From contig CAZENE010000015.1 of NCBI GenBank assembly GCA_964513565.1, forward strand, positions 1-64,000: a stretch of 64,000 nucleotides of DNA. The letters run 5' to 3'. Positions 25,918 to 35,317 of the stretch are shown one piece after another. The notes below the pieces were generated by a model. It did not search any database, was not told where the DNA came from, and saw only the letters and a program-made list of their open reading frames with translations. Source of the stretch: Delta-02 sp964513565. Its GTDB lineage: Bacteria > Desulfobacterota > Syntrophorhabdia > Syntrophorhabdales > Syntrophorhabdaceae. Position numbers and translations under genes: made by a program. The first letter of the stretch is position 1, and the number at the start of each line of letters is the position of its first letter.

Positions 25918-26910
25918 TCACCTCAGGATGATCCTGACATCCGCGGGCATGCCGGGCTTGAGTTCCTGGTCCTTGTTCTCTACGGTGACCTTTACGCCAA
26001 AGACTAGCTTGACCCTTTCTTCCTGCGTCTGGACATTTTTCGGCGTGAACTCGGCATCCGGAGATATAAACGTGACGGTGCCTTCATAATAGCGGTCCTT
26101 GTATGTATCAACCGTGATCCTGGCCTTCTGGCCGAGCTTGACGAGGCTCAGCCTGTCCTCCTTAACATACACCTTCACCCAGGGGCGTCCGAGGTCGCCG
26201 ACAACGAAAATCGCCGCGCCAGGCTGGACGACCTCGCCGAGCTCGACATTCTTCCGGAAGACTATTCCCGTTATCGGTGCGTACAACCGGGTATCGGCAA
26301 GTTTATCCTCCGCATTTGCGACAAGGGCTGTAAGCTGCTCAACGCGCAGCTCGGCCGCCCTTATATCCTCTCTGCGCGGGCCTTCTTCGACGAGGCTCTG
26401 CTGCTGCTTCGCACCCTTGACCTGAGCCATGCGCGTCTCGTAAGCGCTCTTTGCCGCATCGAAGCTGGAGGCCGATATCGCACCGTTATTGTAAAGCATC
26501 TCGGCGCGCTCAAAATCCTTTTGCGCCCTCACGAGTTCCGCTTCGAGCGATGCGGTGTCGGCCCGCGCCCTGCCGACCTCTTGCCGTCGGGAACCGGAGC
26601 GCAGCTCGGCCAGCTTGACCTTCGCCTCTTCCAGAGCGGCCCGGTTCTGATCGAGAAGAGCTTTGACGTCGCCGCTCGAAAGCTCGGCGAGGAGATCTCC
26701 CTGTTTTACCCGGGCACCCTCATCGGCATAGAGCTTTGCTAATCGGCCGGGTACCTTGAAACCAATATTGTGTTCGGTTACCTCGACATTCCCGGACAAT
26801 TTCATTGTGCCATCGTCGCGGCTGCGTACGTAACGCAGCACGATCGCGACGGCCGCAACAAGGATAATTGCTATAACGACGACCGGGACCAGTCTCTTTC
26901 TCGTGATCAT
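25918..26910 (-). CDS. HlyD-family periplasmic adaptor (YbhG-like)
   Basis: 330 residues: an N-terminal membrane anchor (VVVIAIILVAAVAIVLRYV), a lipoyl/barrel-sandwich hybrid split by a long alpha-helical hairpin (residues about 75-210, with EAKVKLAELRSGSRRQEVGR and VEEGPRREDIRAAELRVEQL), and a beta-barrel (FRKNVELGEVVQPGAAIFVV). It links the inner-membrane ABC exporter to the TolC-type channel encoded just upstream. Start overlaps the stop of that gene (ATGA). Confidence 0.93.
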   Translation of the reverse strand: MITRKRLVPVVVIAIILVAAVAIVLRYVRSRDDGTMKLSGNVEVTEHNIGFKVPGRLAKLYADEGARVKQGDLLAELSSGDVKALLDQNRAALEEAKVKLAELRSGSRRQEVGRARADTASLEAELVRAQKDFERAEMLYNNGAISASSFDAAKSAYETRMAQVKGAKQQQSLVEEGPRREDIRAAELRVEQLTALVANAEDKLADTRLYAPITGIVFRKNVELGEVVQPGAAIFVVGDLGRPWVKVYVKEDRLSLVKLGQKARITVDTYKDRYYEGTVTFISPDAEFTPKNVQTQEERVKLVFGVKVTVENKDQELKPGMPADVRIILR

Positions 26911-28316
26911 CGTGCTTCCTCCGTTGAAAGGGTATCTGCCCTGACCTCATTCCCCGCGGGCCCGGGCCGGGCGGCGCTTTCAGGCTTGCCGGTCAGGCCC
27001 ATCGCCTTCATAAGGGAAGCGACGGCGATGTGCCGGTCGTAAAGCGCCTGGGAATGGTCGGAGCGTGAACGGACGAGGGCTGCCTGGGCGTTTATCACGT
27101 CTGTGCTTGTGTTGTCTTGAGCCCTGTAGCGCAGGCCTTCAATACGTGCCTGCTCGTATGCGGAAGCAATGGCCTTCCCTGAGACGGTTATCCGCTCTTC
27201 GGCATTGGCGATGGCCGTCTGTGCATCTTTTATCTCGCGTGCGATCGCGAGGCGCAAGGCCCGCTCCTCCTCTTTCGCGTTCATGAGGTAATAGCGCTCG
27301 CGCTCCACTTCGGAGCTTATGCGGCCGAAATCGAACACCGGCAGCATGAGGCGTATGCCGAGGGTCCAATTCTCCCTGAACGCGAACCTGTCTCCTGACC
27401 TGCCGCCATAATCGCCCGAAGCATATATGTCGGGCAATCTTTTCCCCCTCGCCGACGCAACGCGTTCTTCGCTCATTTTTACCTTGTTCACTGCAGCCTT
27501 GTAATCGGGGCGGTTTGCCAGGGCCCGGGCGAGATCGCCGCGGGGCACCTGTTCGAGTGCTGCAGGCTGGTTGTCAAACGATATCTGCAATTCGCCGGGA
27601 TCGTCCATTCCGATGATGGACTTGAGCAGTTCACGGGCACTGCCGATGTTGTTCCGGGTCTGTATCCGGCGTTCCGCAGTACCCGCGAGTTCGGTCTCGG
27701 CCTTGAGGAGGTCGAGCTTCGGCACGGTACCTGCTTTCAGCAGGAATTCAACGTCGCGCCTGTGCGCCTCAAGCCCCTTTTCCTGTGCCTCGAATGCCCG
27801 CAAAATCTCGTCGAGCTGGGCCAGTTTATAATGGACAGCGGTAACGTTATAGATCAGTTCGTGAAGGTTGCGCGTATGATAGTCCCGGGCCATCGACCGT
27901 TTTAGTTCCGCGATGGCGACGCCCCTTACGAGCCGGCCGCCCTTGAAAAGGGGAACTGAAAAAGTGGCGAACCCGTCGTAAACATTTTTTTCGAAGTCCG
28001 GTACATCGGACGGCAGCAAGGGAAGGCTTTCGATGACTATCGGGGTGAGCGGGTTAGCATAGCGATACCTTGTGTAGCCCCCCGTAACGTCGATCCGGGG
28101 CAGCCGGTCGGCCTCGGCCGCCTTAACGCCCTGGTCTTCGATGTGTATGTTCTGTTCAGCGATCTTGAGGGCAGGGTTGTGCTGTATCGCGTATTGGATA
28201 AGAGAAGACAGATCGAACCTCCCGTCTGGCCTCTCCTGACCGGCCATGGCATAGCAGGGCAGGAGCACGGCAAAGATGATTCCCGTCGCAAACAATACCA
28301 CCGCAGGCAGTCTCAT
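26907..28316 (-). CDS. TolC-family outer-membrane efflux channel
   Basis: 469 residues with a signal peptide (ATGIIFAVLLPCYAMA) and two OEP repeats rich in helices (NPALKIAEQNIHIEDQGVKA; NRPDYKAAVNKVKMSEERVA). It forms the trimeric outer-membrane duct for the exporter. The C-terminal tail after residue 445 is rich in Ala, Pro and Glu. E. coli ybhGFSR has no linked channel gene, so inclusion here makes the operon a self-contained tripartite pump. Overlaps the TetR gene by four bases. Confidence 0.92.
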   Translation of the reverse strand: MRLPAVVLFATGIIFAVLLPCYAMAGQERPDGRFDLSSLIQYAIQHNPALKIAEQNIHIEDQGVKAAEADRLPRIDVTGGYTRYRYANPLTPIVIESLPLLPSDVPDFEKNVYDGFATFSVPLFKGGRLVRGVAIAELKRSMARDYHTRNLHELIYNVTAVHYKLAQLDEILRAFEAQEKGLEAHRRDVEFLLKAGTVPKLDLLKAETELAGTAERRIQTRNNIGSARELLKSIIGMDDPGELQISFDNQPAALEQVPRGDLARALANRPDYKAAVNKVKMSEERVASARGKRLPDIYASGDYGGRSGDRFAFRENWTLGIRLMLPVFDFGRISSEVERERYYLMNAKEEERALRLAIAREIKDAQTAIANAEERITVSGKAIASAYEQARIEGLRYRAQDNTSTDVINAQAALVRSRSDHSQALYDRHIAVASLMKAMGLTGKPESAARPGPAGNEVRADTLSTEEAR

Positions 28317-28957
28317 GCCGGCCCTCCTTTTTCGTGCTCCCTGATCGATGAGAGGGCTGCAAGCGAAAAACGGCAGATGTGGTCCGCAATTTCATCGATA
28401 TCGAGCGATCTCACCTTCAGCTCTCCGATCAGCCTGCCGTATACCGGCCGCGCATAGAGAAAATACAGGCACTGGCCGATAATGCTTGACGAGCAGTACA
28501 ATACGCTGTCGCTCGAGGGGTCCTTGTTGATGATCCGTCCTACGATAGAGGTTATCATGCTGAACATCGGCCTTGCCGTCTCTTCGATAATGACATCGAG
28601 TGCGCAGGTCGGTTCCGCGAATTCCCTGGCCATGAGCCTGCCGAACCGGGATTCGACGCCGGAGTCGAGGATACGGTAAACAAATGAACGGATGAAACCT
28701 TCCATTCTTTTCTCAGGCGGGTCGGAGTGCGATGTCCCGAGTTCACGCGGGTATTTTTCGAAGGCGATATCTTTCCAATACCTTAGCGTCTCGACATAGA
28801 GGTTTTCCTTACTTTGGAAATAATAGTTGATGGAGGCCACGTTGACACCGGCCTGCCTCGAGATCTGCCGGATCGTGGCCTGCCGGAACCCGGTCTCGGA
28901 AAATATCTCGCCGGCTGCCCACAGGATGCGTTTTTTGGAACCTGGCCTGTCGTCCAT
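28313..28957 (-). CDS. TetR-family repressor with CecR-type C-terminal domain
   Basis: 214 residues from ATG 28957, which has AAGGGG upstream. The N-terminal helix-turn-helix is TIRQISRQAGVNVASINYYF. The C-terminal region (RLMAREFAEPTCALDVIIEE, SIIGQCLYFLYARPVYGRL) matches the ligand domain of CecR/YbiH regulators. It is the first gene of the exporter operon and should repress it until an effector binds, the same arrangement as cecR-ybhGFSR in E. coli. Confidence 0.92.
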   Translation of the reverse strand: MDDRPGSKKRILWAAGEIFSETGFRQATIRQISRQAGVNVASINYYFQSKENLYVETLRYWKDIAFEKYPRELGTSHSDPPEKRMEGFIRSFVYRILDSGVESRFGRLMAREFAEPTCALDVIIEETARPMFSMITSIVGRIINKDPSSDSVLYCSSSIIGQCLYFLYARPVYGRLIGELKVRSLDIDEIADHICRFSLAALSSIREHEKGGPA

Positions 28958-28996
28958 AATGACCCCTTGCCAAACAAATGTTTTATACATATATTT

Positions 28997-29010
28997 TAAA
29001 CGTCGGTTTA
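28997..29010 (-). promoter_or_regulatory. Candidate TetR operator
   Basis: Inverted repeat TAAAC-GTCG-GTTTA about 40 bases upstream of the tetR start, in AT-rich DNA that should hold the exporter promoter. Position and symmetry suit a TetR dimer, but the arms are short and this is inference. Confidence 0.35.
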
Positions 29011-29154
29011 TTTATGTCAAGAAATTTTTTTCACAAATTCCTTGTGAATAGAATAACATGCTCTTGTGAAAAACTTCCTTTGTTATCAAGAAGATGAGCA
29101 CGGTTAACTGCTAAATCATTCATTATTCTGAATAATAAGGGGGTTAATTTAGTA

Positions 29155-29184
29155 TTGACAAAAAAATTTGATTCAGTTTAAATA
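29155..29184 (+). promoter_or_regulatory. Sigma70-type promoter of the hdr-flx operon
   Basis: TTGACA at 29155-29160 is exact; TAAATA at 29179-29184 (18-bp spacing) is the best -10. The start would be near 29191, giving a leader of about 170 bases before hdrC. The rest of the 28958-29359 gap shows no gene; its left part serves the divergent exporter operon. Confidence 0.6.
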
Positions 29185-29359
29185 CCACAAGGTTTTAGGG
29201 CATATAGTTCATTGAAAAACATCTTGGTTTTCATTTCATTGTGGTGCTGTTCACCATAATGAATATAATTTCCGGAGCAGCTTTTGACCAGTTCACGTTC
29301 ATGATCTCAACTCTGGTAAAGGGCTCGCTGCTACCGGCTGCAAAGGTTGGTTAATCTGA

Positions 29360-29926
29360 ATGGATACGATCAATTTAAGTGAAAAAACTGATTGGGCTTT
29401 CATCGAAGAGGTAAAGAAGGAAAGCGGCCAGAACCCGTCGTTGTGTTACCAGTGCGGGAACTGTACTGCAGGGTGTCCTTACACTCAATACTTTGATTAC
29501 CCGGTGACCATGGTGATGCGTCTCCTGCAGGCCGGTCAGAAGGACACAATTCTCAAGTCAAAGGCGATCTGGCTCTGTGCGACGTGTGAAACGTGCACGA
29601 CCCGGTGCCCGTGCGACGTTGACGTGGCCCACATCATGGACACCTTGAGGATCATGGCCCGCAGAGAGGGCAAGGTAGCCGAGAAAGATATCCAGCTCTT
29701 TTACGATTCCTTCCTTGATTCCATGAAAAAACACGGCAGGATATTCGAGATGGGCATTCTGATGAGCTACAAGATGAAATCAGGACAGTTCATGGCGGAT
29801 GCTGAGCTTGGCCCGAAAGTTATGAGCAAGGGCAAGATCAGCCTGTTTTCAAAATCTATAAAAGGCGCAGATAAGGTAGCTCAAATATTTAATAGATTCC
29901 AGGAAAAGGCGAAAAAGCATGGCTGA
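29360..29926 (+). CDS. hdrC: Heterodisulfide reductase-like subunit C
   Basis: 188 residues with two [4Fe-4S] motifs: CYQCGNCTAGCPY (residues about 30-42) and CATCETCTTRCPC (about 73-85). HdrC passes electrons between HdrA and HdrB. It is the first gene of an hdrCBA-flxDCBA cluster whose products form a soluble complex that couples NADH oxidation to ferredoxin reduction and to a thiol/disulfide (DsrC-type) or heterodisulfide-like acceptor by electron bifurcation. Overlaps hdrB by eight bases. Confidence 0.95.
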   Translation: MDTINLSEKTDWAFIEEVKKESGQNPSLCYQCGNCTAGCPYTQYFDYPVTMVMRLLQAGQKDTILKSKAIWLCATCETCTTRCPCDVDVAHIMDTLRIMARREGKVAEKDIQLFYDSFLDSMKKHGRIFEMGILMSYKMKSGQFMADAELGPKVMSKGKISLFSKSIKGADKVAQIFNRFQEKAKKHG

Positions 29927-30884
29927 GAAAGAATACGCATATTTCTGTGGTTGTTCGCTGGAAGGTACTGCGAAAGAGTACGACGAATCAATTCGGGCTG
30001 TCATGAAGGCTTTCGGAGTAGGCCTCGTGGAGGCCGATGATTGGAGTTGCTGCGGGTCCACTCCGGCCCATACGGTCGATCAAGTATTAGCCGCCGCGCT
30101 TGCCGCACGTAACCTTTCCCTCATTGAGAAGATGAACAAGGACGTTCTCACAACGCCTTGTCCGTCATGCCTCATGGCTTTCAAGAAAGCGCAGCACGGC
30201 ATGTCCGGCAGCGAGGAATTTAAGGCCGAGGTTAACGAGCTTCTCGATGAGCCTTACAATTGCGGGGTTGAGTCGAAGTCATCCCTCCAGATAATCTACG
30301 AAGATATCGGGCTTGAGGCCATCGCGGCAAAAGTGACGCATATCATGCCTGACCTTAAGGTTGCGCCGTATTACGGATGCATCCTGTCGAGGCCGCCCGA
30401 GATCGCCAACTTCGATGATCCCGAGAACCCGGTTTCCATGGACAACGTCCTGAAGGCCGCAGGCATCGAGGTTGCCGATTTTGCGTTCAAACTGGAATGC
30501 TGCGGCGCCGCGTTCGGCGTTCCCAAGAGGGAGATGGTCAACAGGCTTTCGGGCAAGGTGCTCGAAATGGCGGTGGATGCCGGTGCGAACGCTATCGCGG
30601 TTGCTTGCCCGCTGTGCCAGCAGAACCTCGACCTTCGCCAGGATCAGATCAACAGTGTGACGGGGGCGAAGTACAATATCCCCATCATTTATTTTACCCA
30701 GCTTATGGGCCTCGCTTTTGGTTTATCCCCGAAAGAAGTTGGCATGGATAAGCTCTTCGTCAATGCCGACAAGGTTACGAGAAGGATAACCAAGGCGGAA
30801 TACGACAAGATGAAAGAAGAAGAGGCAGCGGCCAAAAAAGCCCAGAAGGCCAAGAAGCCGGCTGCGGAAGAGACAAAAAATTAA
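29919..30884 (+). CDS. hdrB: Heterodisulfide reductase-like subunit B
   Basis: 321 residues with two CCG domains (WSCCGSTPAHT and LECCGAAFGVPK), which hold the noncubane [4Fe-4S] clusters that reduce disulfides. TPCPSCLMAFKKA and ACPLCQQNLDLRQ supply the other ligands. A lysine/alanine/glutamate-rich tail (after about residue 297) extends beyond the usual end of HdrB. The electron acceptor is likely a protein or small-molecule disulfide, since nothing here suggests CoM/CoB. Confidence 0.95.
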   Translation: MAEKEYAYFCGCSLEGTAKEYDESIRAVMKAFGVGLVEADDWSCCGSTPAHTVDQVLAAALAARNLSLIEKMNKDVLTTPCPSCLMAFKKAQHGMSGSEEFKAEVNELLDEPYNCGVESKSSLQIIYEDIGLEAIAAKVTHIMPDLKVAPYYGCILSRPPEIANFDDPENPVSMDNVLKAAGIEVADFAFKLECCGAAFGVPKREMVNRLSGKVLEMAVDAGANAIAVACPLCQQNLDLRQDQINSVTGAKYNIPIIYFTQLMGLAFGLSPKEVGMDKLFVNADKVTRRITKAEYDKMKEEEAAAKKAQKAKKPAAEETKN

Positions 30885-30897
30885 GGAGACCTGATCG

Positions 30898-32859
30898 ATG
30901 CGGGTTGGTGTATTTATCTGCCATTGTGGAAGCAACATCGCGGGAACCGTTGACGTCGCGAAAGTGGCCGAGGAAGCCCGGAAGATGCCCGGCGTCGCGT
31001 ATGCGACAGACTATATGTATACCTGTTCCGAACCGGGACAGAAAGAGATCACGGACGCGATCGAGCAGCACAAGCTCGACAGGATCGTTGTCGCGGCATG
31101 TTCTCCGCGTATGCATGAGAATACCTTCCGAAGGACGATCATGAAGGCGGGGCTTAACCGCTACTTCTTCGAGCAGGCAAACATCCGTGAGCACGTGTCT
31201 TGGATCGGGCTCGACAAAGAGCTCAACACGAACAAGGCGATCGAGGAAGTGCGGATGTCCGTTGCGAAGGTCCAGAAAAACAGAGCTCTGTTTTCGTCGT
31301 CATTCAAGATCAATAAGAGAGTTCTGGTCATCGGCGGCGGCGTGGCCGGCATGCAGGCGGCGCTTGACTGCGCTGACGGCGGCCTCGAGGTTGTCATGGT
31401 CGAGAAAAGCCCGTCCATCGGCGGTATGATGGCTCGCCTCGACAAGACATTCCCGACGGTCGACTGTTCGATCTGTATTCTGGGCCCGAAGATGGTCGAT
31501 GTTGCCCAGCATGACCTTATTAAGTTATATGCCTATAGCGAGATAGCCGAGATCAAGGGCTATGTCGGAAACTATACGGTAAAGATCAAGAAGAAACCGT
31601 CATACGTGGACTGGACGAAGTGTACCGGCTGCGGTCTGTGCATGGAAAAGTGCCCGACCAAGAACGCGTACGACCATTTCAACTTCGGCGCCGCGCCGAC
31701 ACGGGCTATCAACATCCCGTTCCCGCAGGCGATCCCCAAAAAGGCGACGATTGACCCGAACTTTTGCCGGCAGTTTACGAAAGGCAAATGCGGTGTGTGC
31801 GCGAAGGTCTGCCCCACCGGCGCCATCAATTACGAAATGCAGGAAGAGTATATTACGGAAGAGGTTGGCGCGATCATCACGGCAACAGGCTATGGCCTCA
31901 TGGATATCGAGAATTTCAACGAATACGGCGCCGGCCGGTATCCCGATGTTATCACGGGCATCCAGTACGAGCGTTTTCTGAATGCGTCGGGTCCGACGTC
32001 AGGCCATATTATCAGACCGTCCGACCACGAAGAACCGAAGACGATCGTTTTTATCTCCTGCGTGGGTTCACGCGACAAATCGCTTGGCGTCCCGTATTGC
32101 TCGAACTTCTGCTGCATGTACATCGCCAAACAGGCAATTTTGACGAAAGACCATATCCCCGATTCCCAGTCGTATGTCTTCTATATGGACATACGGTCGC
32201 CGGGAAAAGGCTATGATGAATTTACCCGCCGCGCCCAGGAAGAATACGGTGCGAAGTACATCCGCGGCCGGGTATCCCGGATCTATCCCAAGGGAAAGAA
32301 GATGGTGGTACGCGGTGCTGACACGATGCTCGGCACCCAGGTAGAGATAGAGGCAGATCTCGTTGTCCTCGCCAATGCCGTCGTAGCGGCCCCCGGGGCG
32401 GCCCAGATGGCCGAGAAGCTCCACATTTCCTATGACACCTTCGGATTCTACGTCGAGTCGCACCCGAAGCTGCGGCCGGTCGAAACGAATACGTCGGGTG
32501 TCTACCTCGCCGGCGCATGCCAGGGCCCGAAAGATATCCCGGCATCGGTCGGCCAGGGTTCCGCGGCAGCCGCGAAGGTCCTGTCGCTCTTCTCGAAAGA
32601 TATGCTCGAATCAGATCCGGCTATCGCTCAGGTCAACATCAATACATGCGTAGGCTGTTTCAAATGCCTTAAAACATGCCCGTTCCAGGCCATTGTCGAA
32701 GATACGCTGAGAAACGGCAAGAAAGTCGCAAAGGTCATTGAAACGGTCTGTGCAGGATGCGGTGTCTGCACGTCCACCTGTCCTTGCGGCGCCATTCAGC
32801 TGCAGCATTTCACGGATAACCAGCTCTTAGCGGAGGTTAATGTACTATGTCAGAAGTAG
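30898..32859 (+). CDS. hdrA: Heterodisulfide reductase-like subunit A (bifurcating flavoprotein)
   Basis: 653 residues. N-terminal Cys region (FICHCGSNI), FAD-binding motif GGGVAG at residues 146-151, a VDCSICILGPKM segment near 188, ferredoxin motif C-x2-C-x2-C-x3-C from residue 242, another four-Cys motif near 290-306, and a two-cluster ferredoxin domain at the C terminus (CVGCFKCLKTCP from 584 and CAGCGVCTSTCPC from 618). HdrA carries the flavin that splits electron pairs. Full length and intact. Its 3' end overlaps flxD by 13 bases. Confidence 0.95.
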   Translation: MRVGVFICHCGSNIAGTVDVAKVAEEARKMPGVAYATDYMYTCSEPGQKEITDAIEQHKLDRIVVAACSPRMHENTFRRTIMKAGLNRYFFEQANIREHVSWIGLDKELNTNKAIEEVRMSVAKVQKNRALFSSSFKINKRVLVIGGGVAGMQAALDCADGGLEVVMVEKSPSIGGMMARLDKTFPTVDCSICILGPKMVDVAQHDLIKLYAYSEIAEIKGYVGNYTVKIKKKPSYVDWTKCTGCGLCMEKCPTKNAYDHFNFGAAPTRAINIPFPQAIPKKATIDPNFCRQFTKGKCGVCAKVCPTGAINYEMQEEYITEEVGAIITATGYGLMDIENFNEYGAGRYPDVITGIQYERFLNASGPTSGHIIRPSDHEEPKTIVFISCVGSRDKSLGVPYCSNFCCMYIAKQAILTKDHIPDSQSYVFYMDIRSPGKGYDEFTRRAQEEYGAKYIRGRVSRIYPKGKKMVVRGADTMLGTQVEIEADLVVLANAVVAAPGAAQMAEKLHISYDTFGFYVESHPKLRPVETNTSGVYLAGACQGPKDIPASVGQGSAAAAKVLSLFSKDMLESDPAIAQVNINTCVGCFKCLKTCPFQAIVEDTLRNGKKVAKVIETVCAGCGVCTSTCPCGAIQLQHFTDNQLLAEVNVLCQK

Positions 32860-33263
32860 CAGGCAAAGAACTGCGGATCGTTGGATTTCTCTGTAACTGG
32901 TGCTCCTACGGCGGTGCCGATACCGCAGGCGTCGGGCGCTTCAAACAGCCCACCGATCTTCGGATCATCAGGGTTCCGTGCTCGGGCCGTGTCGACCCGA
33001 TGTTTGTAGTGCGCGCGCTCATCACGGGTGCGGATGGCGTTCTCGTTTCCGGATGCCACCCCAGGGATTGCCACTATACCGACGGGAACTTTTACGCAAG
33101 GCGCAGGTTGGAAATGCTCAAAAGGCTCTTGCCGTTTTTGGGCATAGACGACAAGAGATTTCACTATACATGGGTTTCGGCCTCGGAAGGCGCGAAGTGG
33201 CAGCAGGTCGTAACGGATTTTACGAAACAGGTCCATGCGCTTGGCCCCATGCATAAAAAGTAA
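32847..33263 (+). CDS. flxD: MvhD/FlxD-type iron-sulfur subunit
   Basis: 138 residues of the MvhD (methyl-viologen hydrogenase delta) family, with [2Fe-2S] cysteines in LCNWCSYGGAD, VPCSGRVDP and SGCHPRDCHY. It connects HdrA to its electron donor module, here the FlxABC proteins encoded downstream instead of a hydrogenase. Confidence 0.93.
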   Translation: MSEVAGKELRIVGFLCNWCSYGGADTAGVGRFKQPTDLRIIRVPCSGRVDPMFVVRALITGADGVLVSGCHPRDCHYTDGNFYARRRLEMLKRLLPFLGIDDKRFHYTWVSASEGAKWQQVVTDFTKQVHALGPMHKK

Positions 33264-33275
33264 GGAGAAGGCACT

Positions 33276-34226
33276 TTGAGTACTCAGAAACTGAAAGAGA
33301 TCATTAATAAGGTCTTACCCGATGTTGAGACCGTCATCTGCTGGCAGGAAGGTTTCGACAAGCTCAATGTGACGCCGATCTTCATCACGTCCCCTGAGCA
33401 GGTCGACAAGGTTGTCTGGAACGCGGCCTGTGCCCAGAACCTGGCAAGTTATCTTCCCTCGCAGAAGAAAAAGGTTGCGGTCGTGGTGAAAGGCTGCGAT
33501 TCAAGGACCATCGTCCAGTACATGCAGGAAGGCCTCATCGACAGGAACAACGTCGTCATCATCGGAATGCCGTGCAAAGGCATTATCAGCAAGAAAAAAG
33601 TCCAGAAGGCCATTAACAATGAAGTGGTCGAAGAGGTTACCTTCACGGACGATTCGATAAAGGTCAAGACCCCGTCGGGAGAGAAGACCATCCCTATAAA
33701 GGATGTGAGTCCGAGCAAATGTGCATCATGCCAGTTCCCGACCCCGATCGTCTATGACCAGCTTGCCGGGGATGCTATACAGTCCGACAAACCTGCGGAA
33801 AGCGTTTATGCAGATGTGGCCGAACTCGAAGCCAAGACCCTCGAAGAACGCTGGGCCTATTTCGCGAAGGAGTTCGATAAGTGCATCCGGTGTTATGCTT
33901 GCAGGAACGCATGCCCGATGTGCGTATGCCAGGACAGCTGCATTGCCGAGACACGCGACCCGCACTGGATCACGCAGAAGTCGAGCTTTGACGAAAAATT
34001 AATGTTCCATATGATCCATGCCCTGCACCTTGCGGGCCGGTGCGTTGAGTGCGGCGAATGCGAACGTGTATGCCCCATGGAGATCCCCGTGGCAAAACTG
34101 AAAAAGAAGATAAACAAAGAGATGAAAGAACTCTTTGATTATACACCGGGAGTCAACCCCGAAGATAAGCCGCCGATGTATACATTCAACGTTGACGAAG
34201 CGAAAATCAAGGAGCATAAACTCTAA
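33276..34226 (+). CDS. flxC: FlxC-type 4Fe-4S protein
   Basis: 316 residues. The N-terminal 180 residues form an FrhB/HdrF-like domain with VVVKGCDSRTIVQYMQ, MPCKGI and CASCQFPTP; the C-terminal part has a two-cluster ferredoxin domain (CIRCYACRNACPMCVC and CVECGECERVCP). It should pass electrons within the Flx NAD(P)H-oxidising module. TAATG overlap with flxB indicates tight coupling. Confidence 0.9.
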   Translation: MSTQKLKEIINKVLPDVETVICWQEGFDKLNVTPIFITSPEQVDKVVWNAACAQNLASYLPSQKKKVAVVVKGCDSRTIVQYMQEGLIDRNNVVIIGMPCKGIISKKKVQKAINNEVVEEVTFTDDSIKVKTPSGEKTIPIKDVSPSKCASCQFPTPIVYDQLAGDAIQSDKPAESVYADVAELEAKTLEERWAYFAKEFDKCIRCYACRNACPMCVCQDSCIAETRDPHWITQKSSFDEKLMFHMIHALHLAGRCVECGECERVCPMEIPVAKLKKKINKEMKELFDYTPGVNPEDKPPMYTFNVDEAKIKEHKL

Positions 34227-35311
34227 TGGCTGACAAAGGATACCTACCGAAAGAGAAGATAAAGGAATTCGTCGAGGCACTCGGTAAAGACGCAGCCGTG
34301 TACGCTCCGAGCCTCGAAGGGGATACGATCATCTTCCGTCAGTACACACCTGACACCGAGATCGCCCTTGACAGACCGGCCAACACGCCGCCGAAGGGAG
34401 TTATTTATCCTCAATGCGAGACGCTTATGTCTTTCGAATTCAAGAAGGACCCAGCAACCCCGCTGAAGATGGATATTGAGCTCAAGACGAACCTGGATTT
34501 CCCGAAGGCAGTTATTTTTGGCGGACGTCCCTGTGATGCGCGCGGTTTTACGATCATCGACAGGGTTTTCATCGATACCGATACGCCCGATCCATATTAT
34601 AAGAAACGCCGCGAGAATACCACGATCATCACAAAATGTTGCAACACACCTTATGCAGGATGCTTCTGCGTAGGCGTCGGCGGAGGCCCTGCCTCAGATG
34701 AAGGCTCCGATGTCGTGATGACTGAGGTTGATGGCGGGTACTATATGGAGGCAGTGACCGATAAAGGCAAGGCCATTATGTCGCTGTCGATGATCCAGGA
34801 TGGTGTATCATACGAGGCGAAAGCGAAAGAGGCCAACGAGAAGGCAACGGCGGCTGTGAGAAACCCCTTCGCGGACAGCGCCGAGAAAGTAAATGCCGAA
34901 TTGTTTGACAGCGGTGATTTTTGGGCGCGGGTCATTGACAAGTGTGTGAGCTGCGGAGCCTGCACTTTCCTGTGCCCGACATGCTACTGCTTCAATATCA
35001 CGGATGAGCAGGCGATCATGACCGGTGAGAGGATCCGTTCGTGGGATTCGTGCATGTTCCAGCATTTTACCCTGGAAACGAGCGGCCATAACCCGCGGCC
35101 TTTAAAGCATAAAAGGTTCCGGAACAGGGTAGGGCATAAGTTTTACTATTACCCTGAAAAATACGATGGAGCAATTGCATGCACCGGTTGCGGCAGATGC
35201 ATCAGGTACTGCCCGGTATCGGTTGATATCAGTGAAATAGTGGGTTACCTCAAAGACCCGAAGGCGGACCCCGCTCAGTGGGCCGCAGAAAAAAAAGACG
35301 CGAAGAATTAG
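34226..35311 (+). CDS. flxB: FlxB-type 4Fe-4S subunit (sulfhydrogenase beta-like)
   Basis: 361 residues resembling the beta subunit of sulfhydrogenases and AsrA. An N-terminal domain (CDARGFTIIDRVF, CCNTPYAGCFC) precedes two [4Fe-4S] motifs (CVSCGACTFLCPTCYC and CTGCGRCIRYCPVSVDI). The DARGF segment is a family marker. It relays electrons from FlxA to the rest of the complex. Confidence 0.9.
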   Translation: MADKGYLPKEKIKEFVEALGKDAAVYAPSLEGDTIIFRQYTPDTEIALDRPANTPPKGVIYPQCETLMSFEFKKDPATPLKMDIELKTNLDFPKAVIFGGRPCDARGFTIIDRVFIDTDTPDPYYKKRRENTTIITKCCNTPYAGCFCVGVGGGPASDEGSDVVMTEVDGGYYMEAVTDKGKAIMSLSMIQDGVSYEAKAKEANEKATAAVRNPFADSAEKVNAELFDSGDFWARVIDKCVSCGACTFLCPTCYCFNITDEQAIMTGERIRSWDSCMFQHFTLETSGHNPRPLKHKRFRNRVGHKFYYYPEKYDGAIACTGCGRCIRYCPVSVDISEIVGYLKDPKADPAQWAAEKKDAKN

Positions 35312-35317
35312 GAGTGC

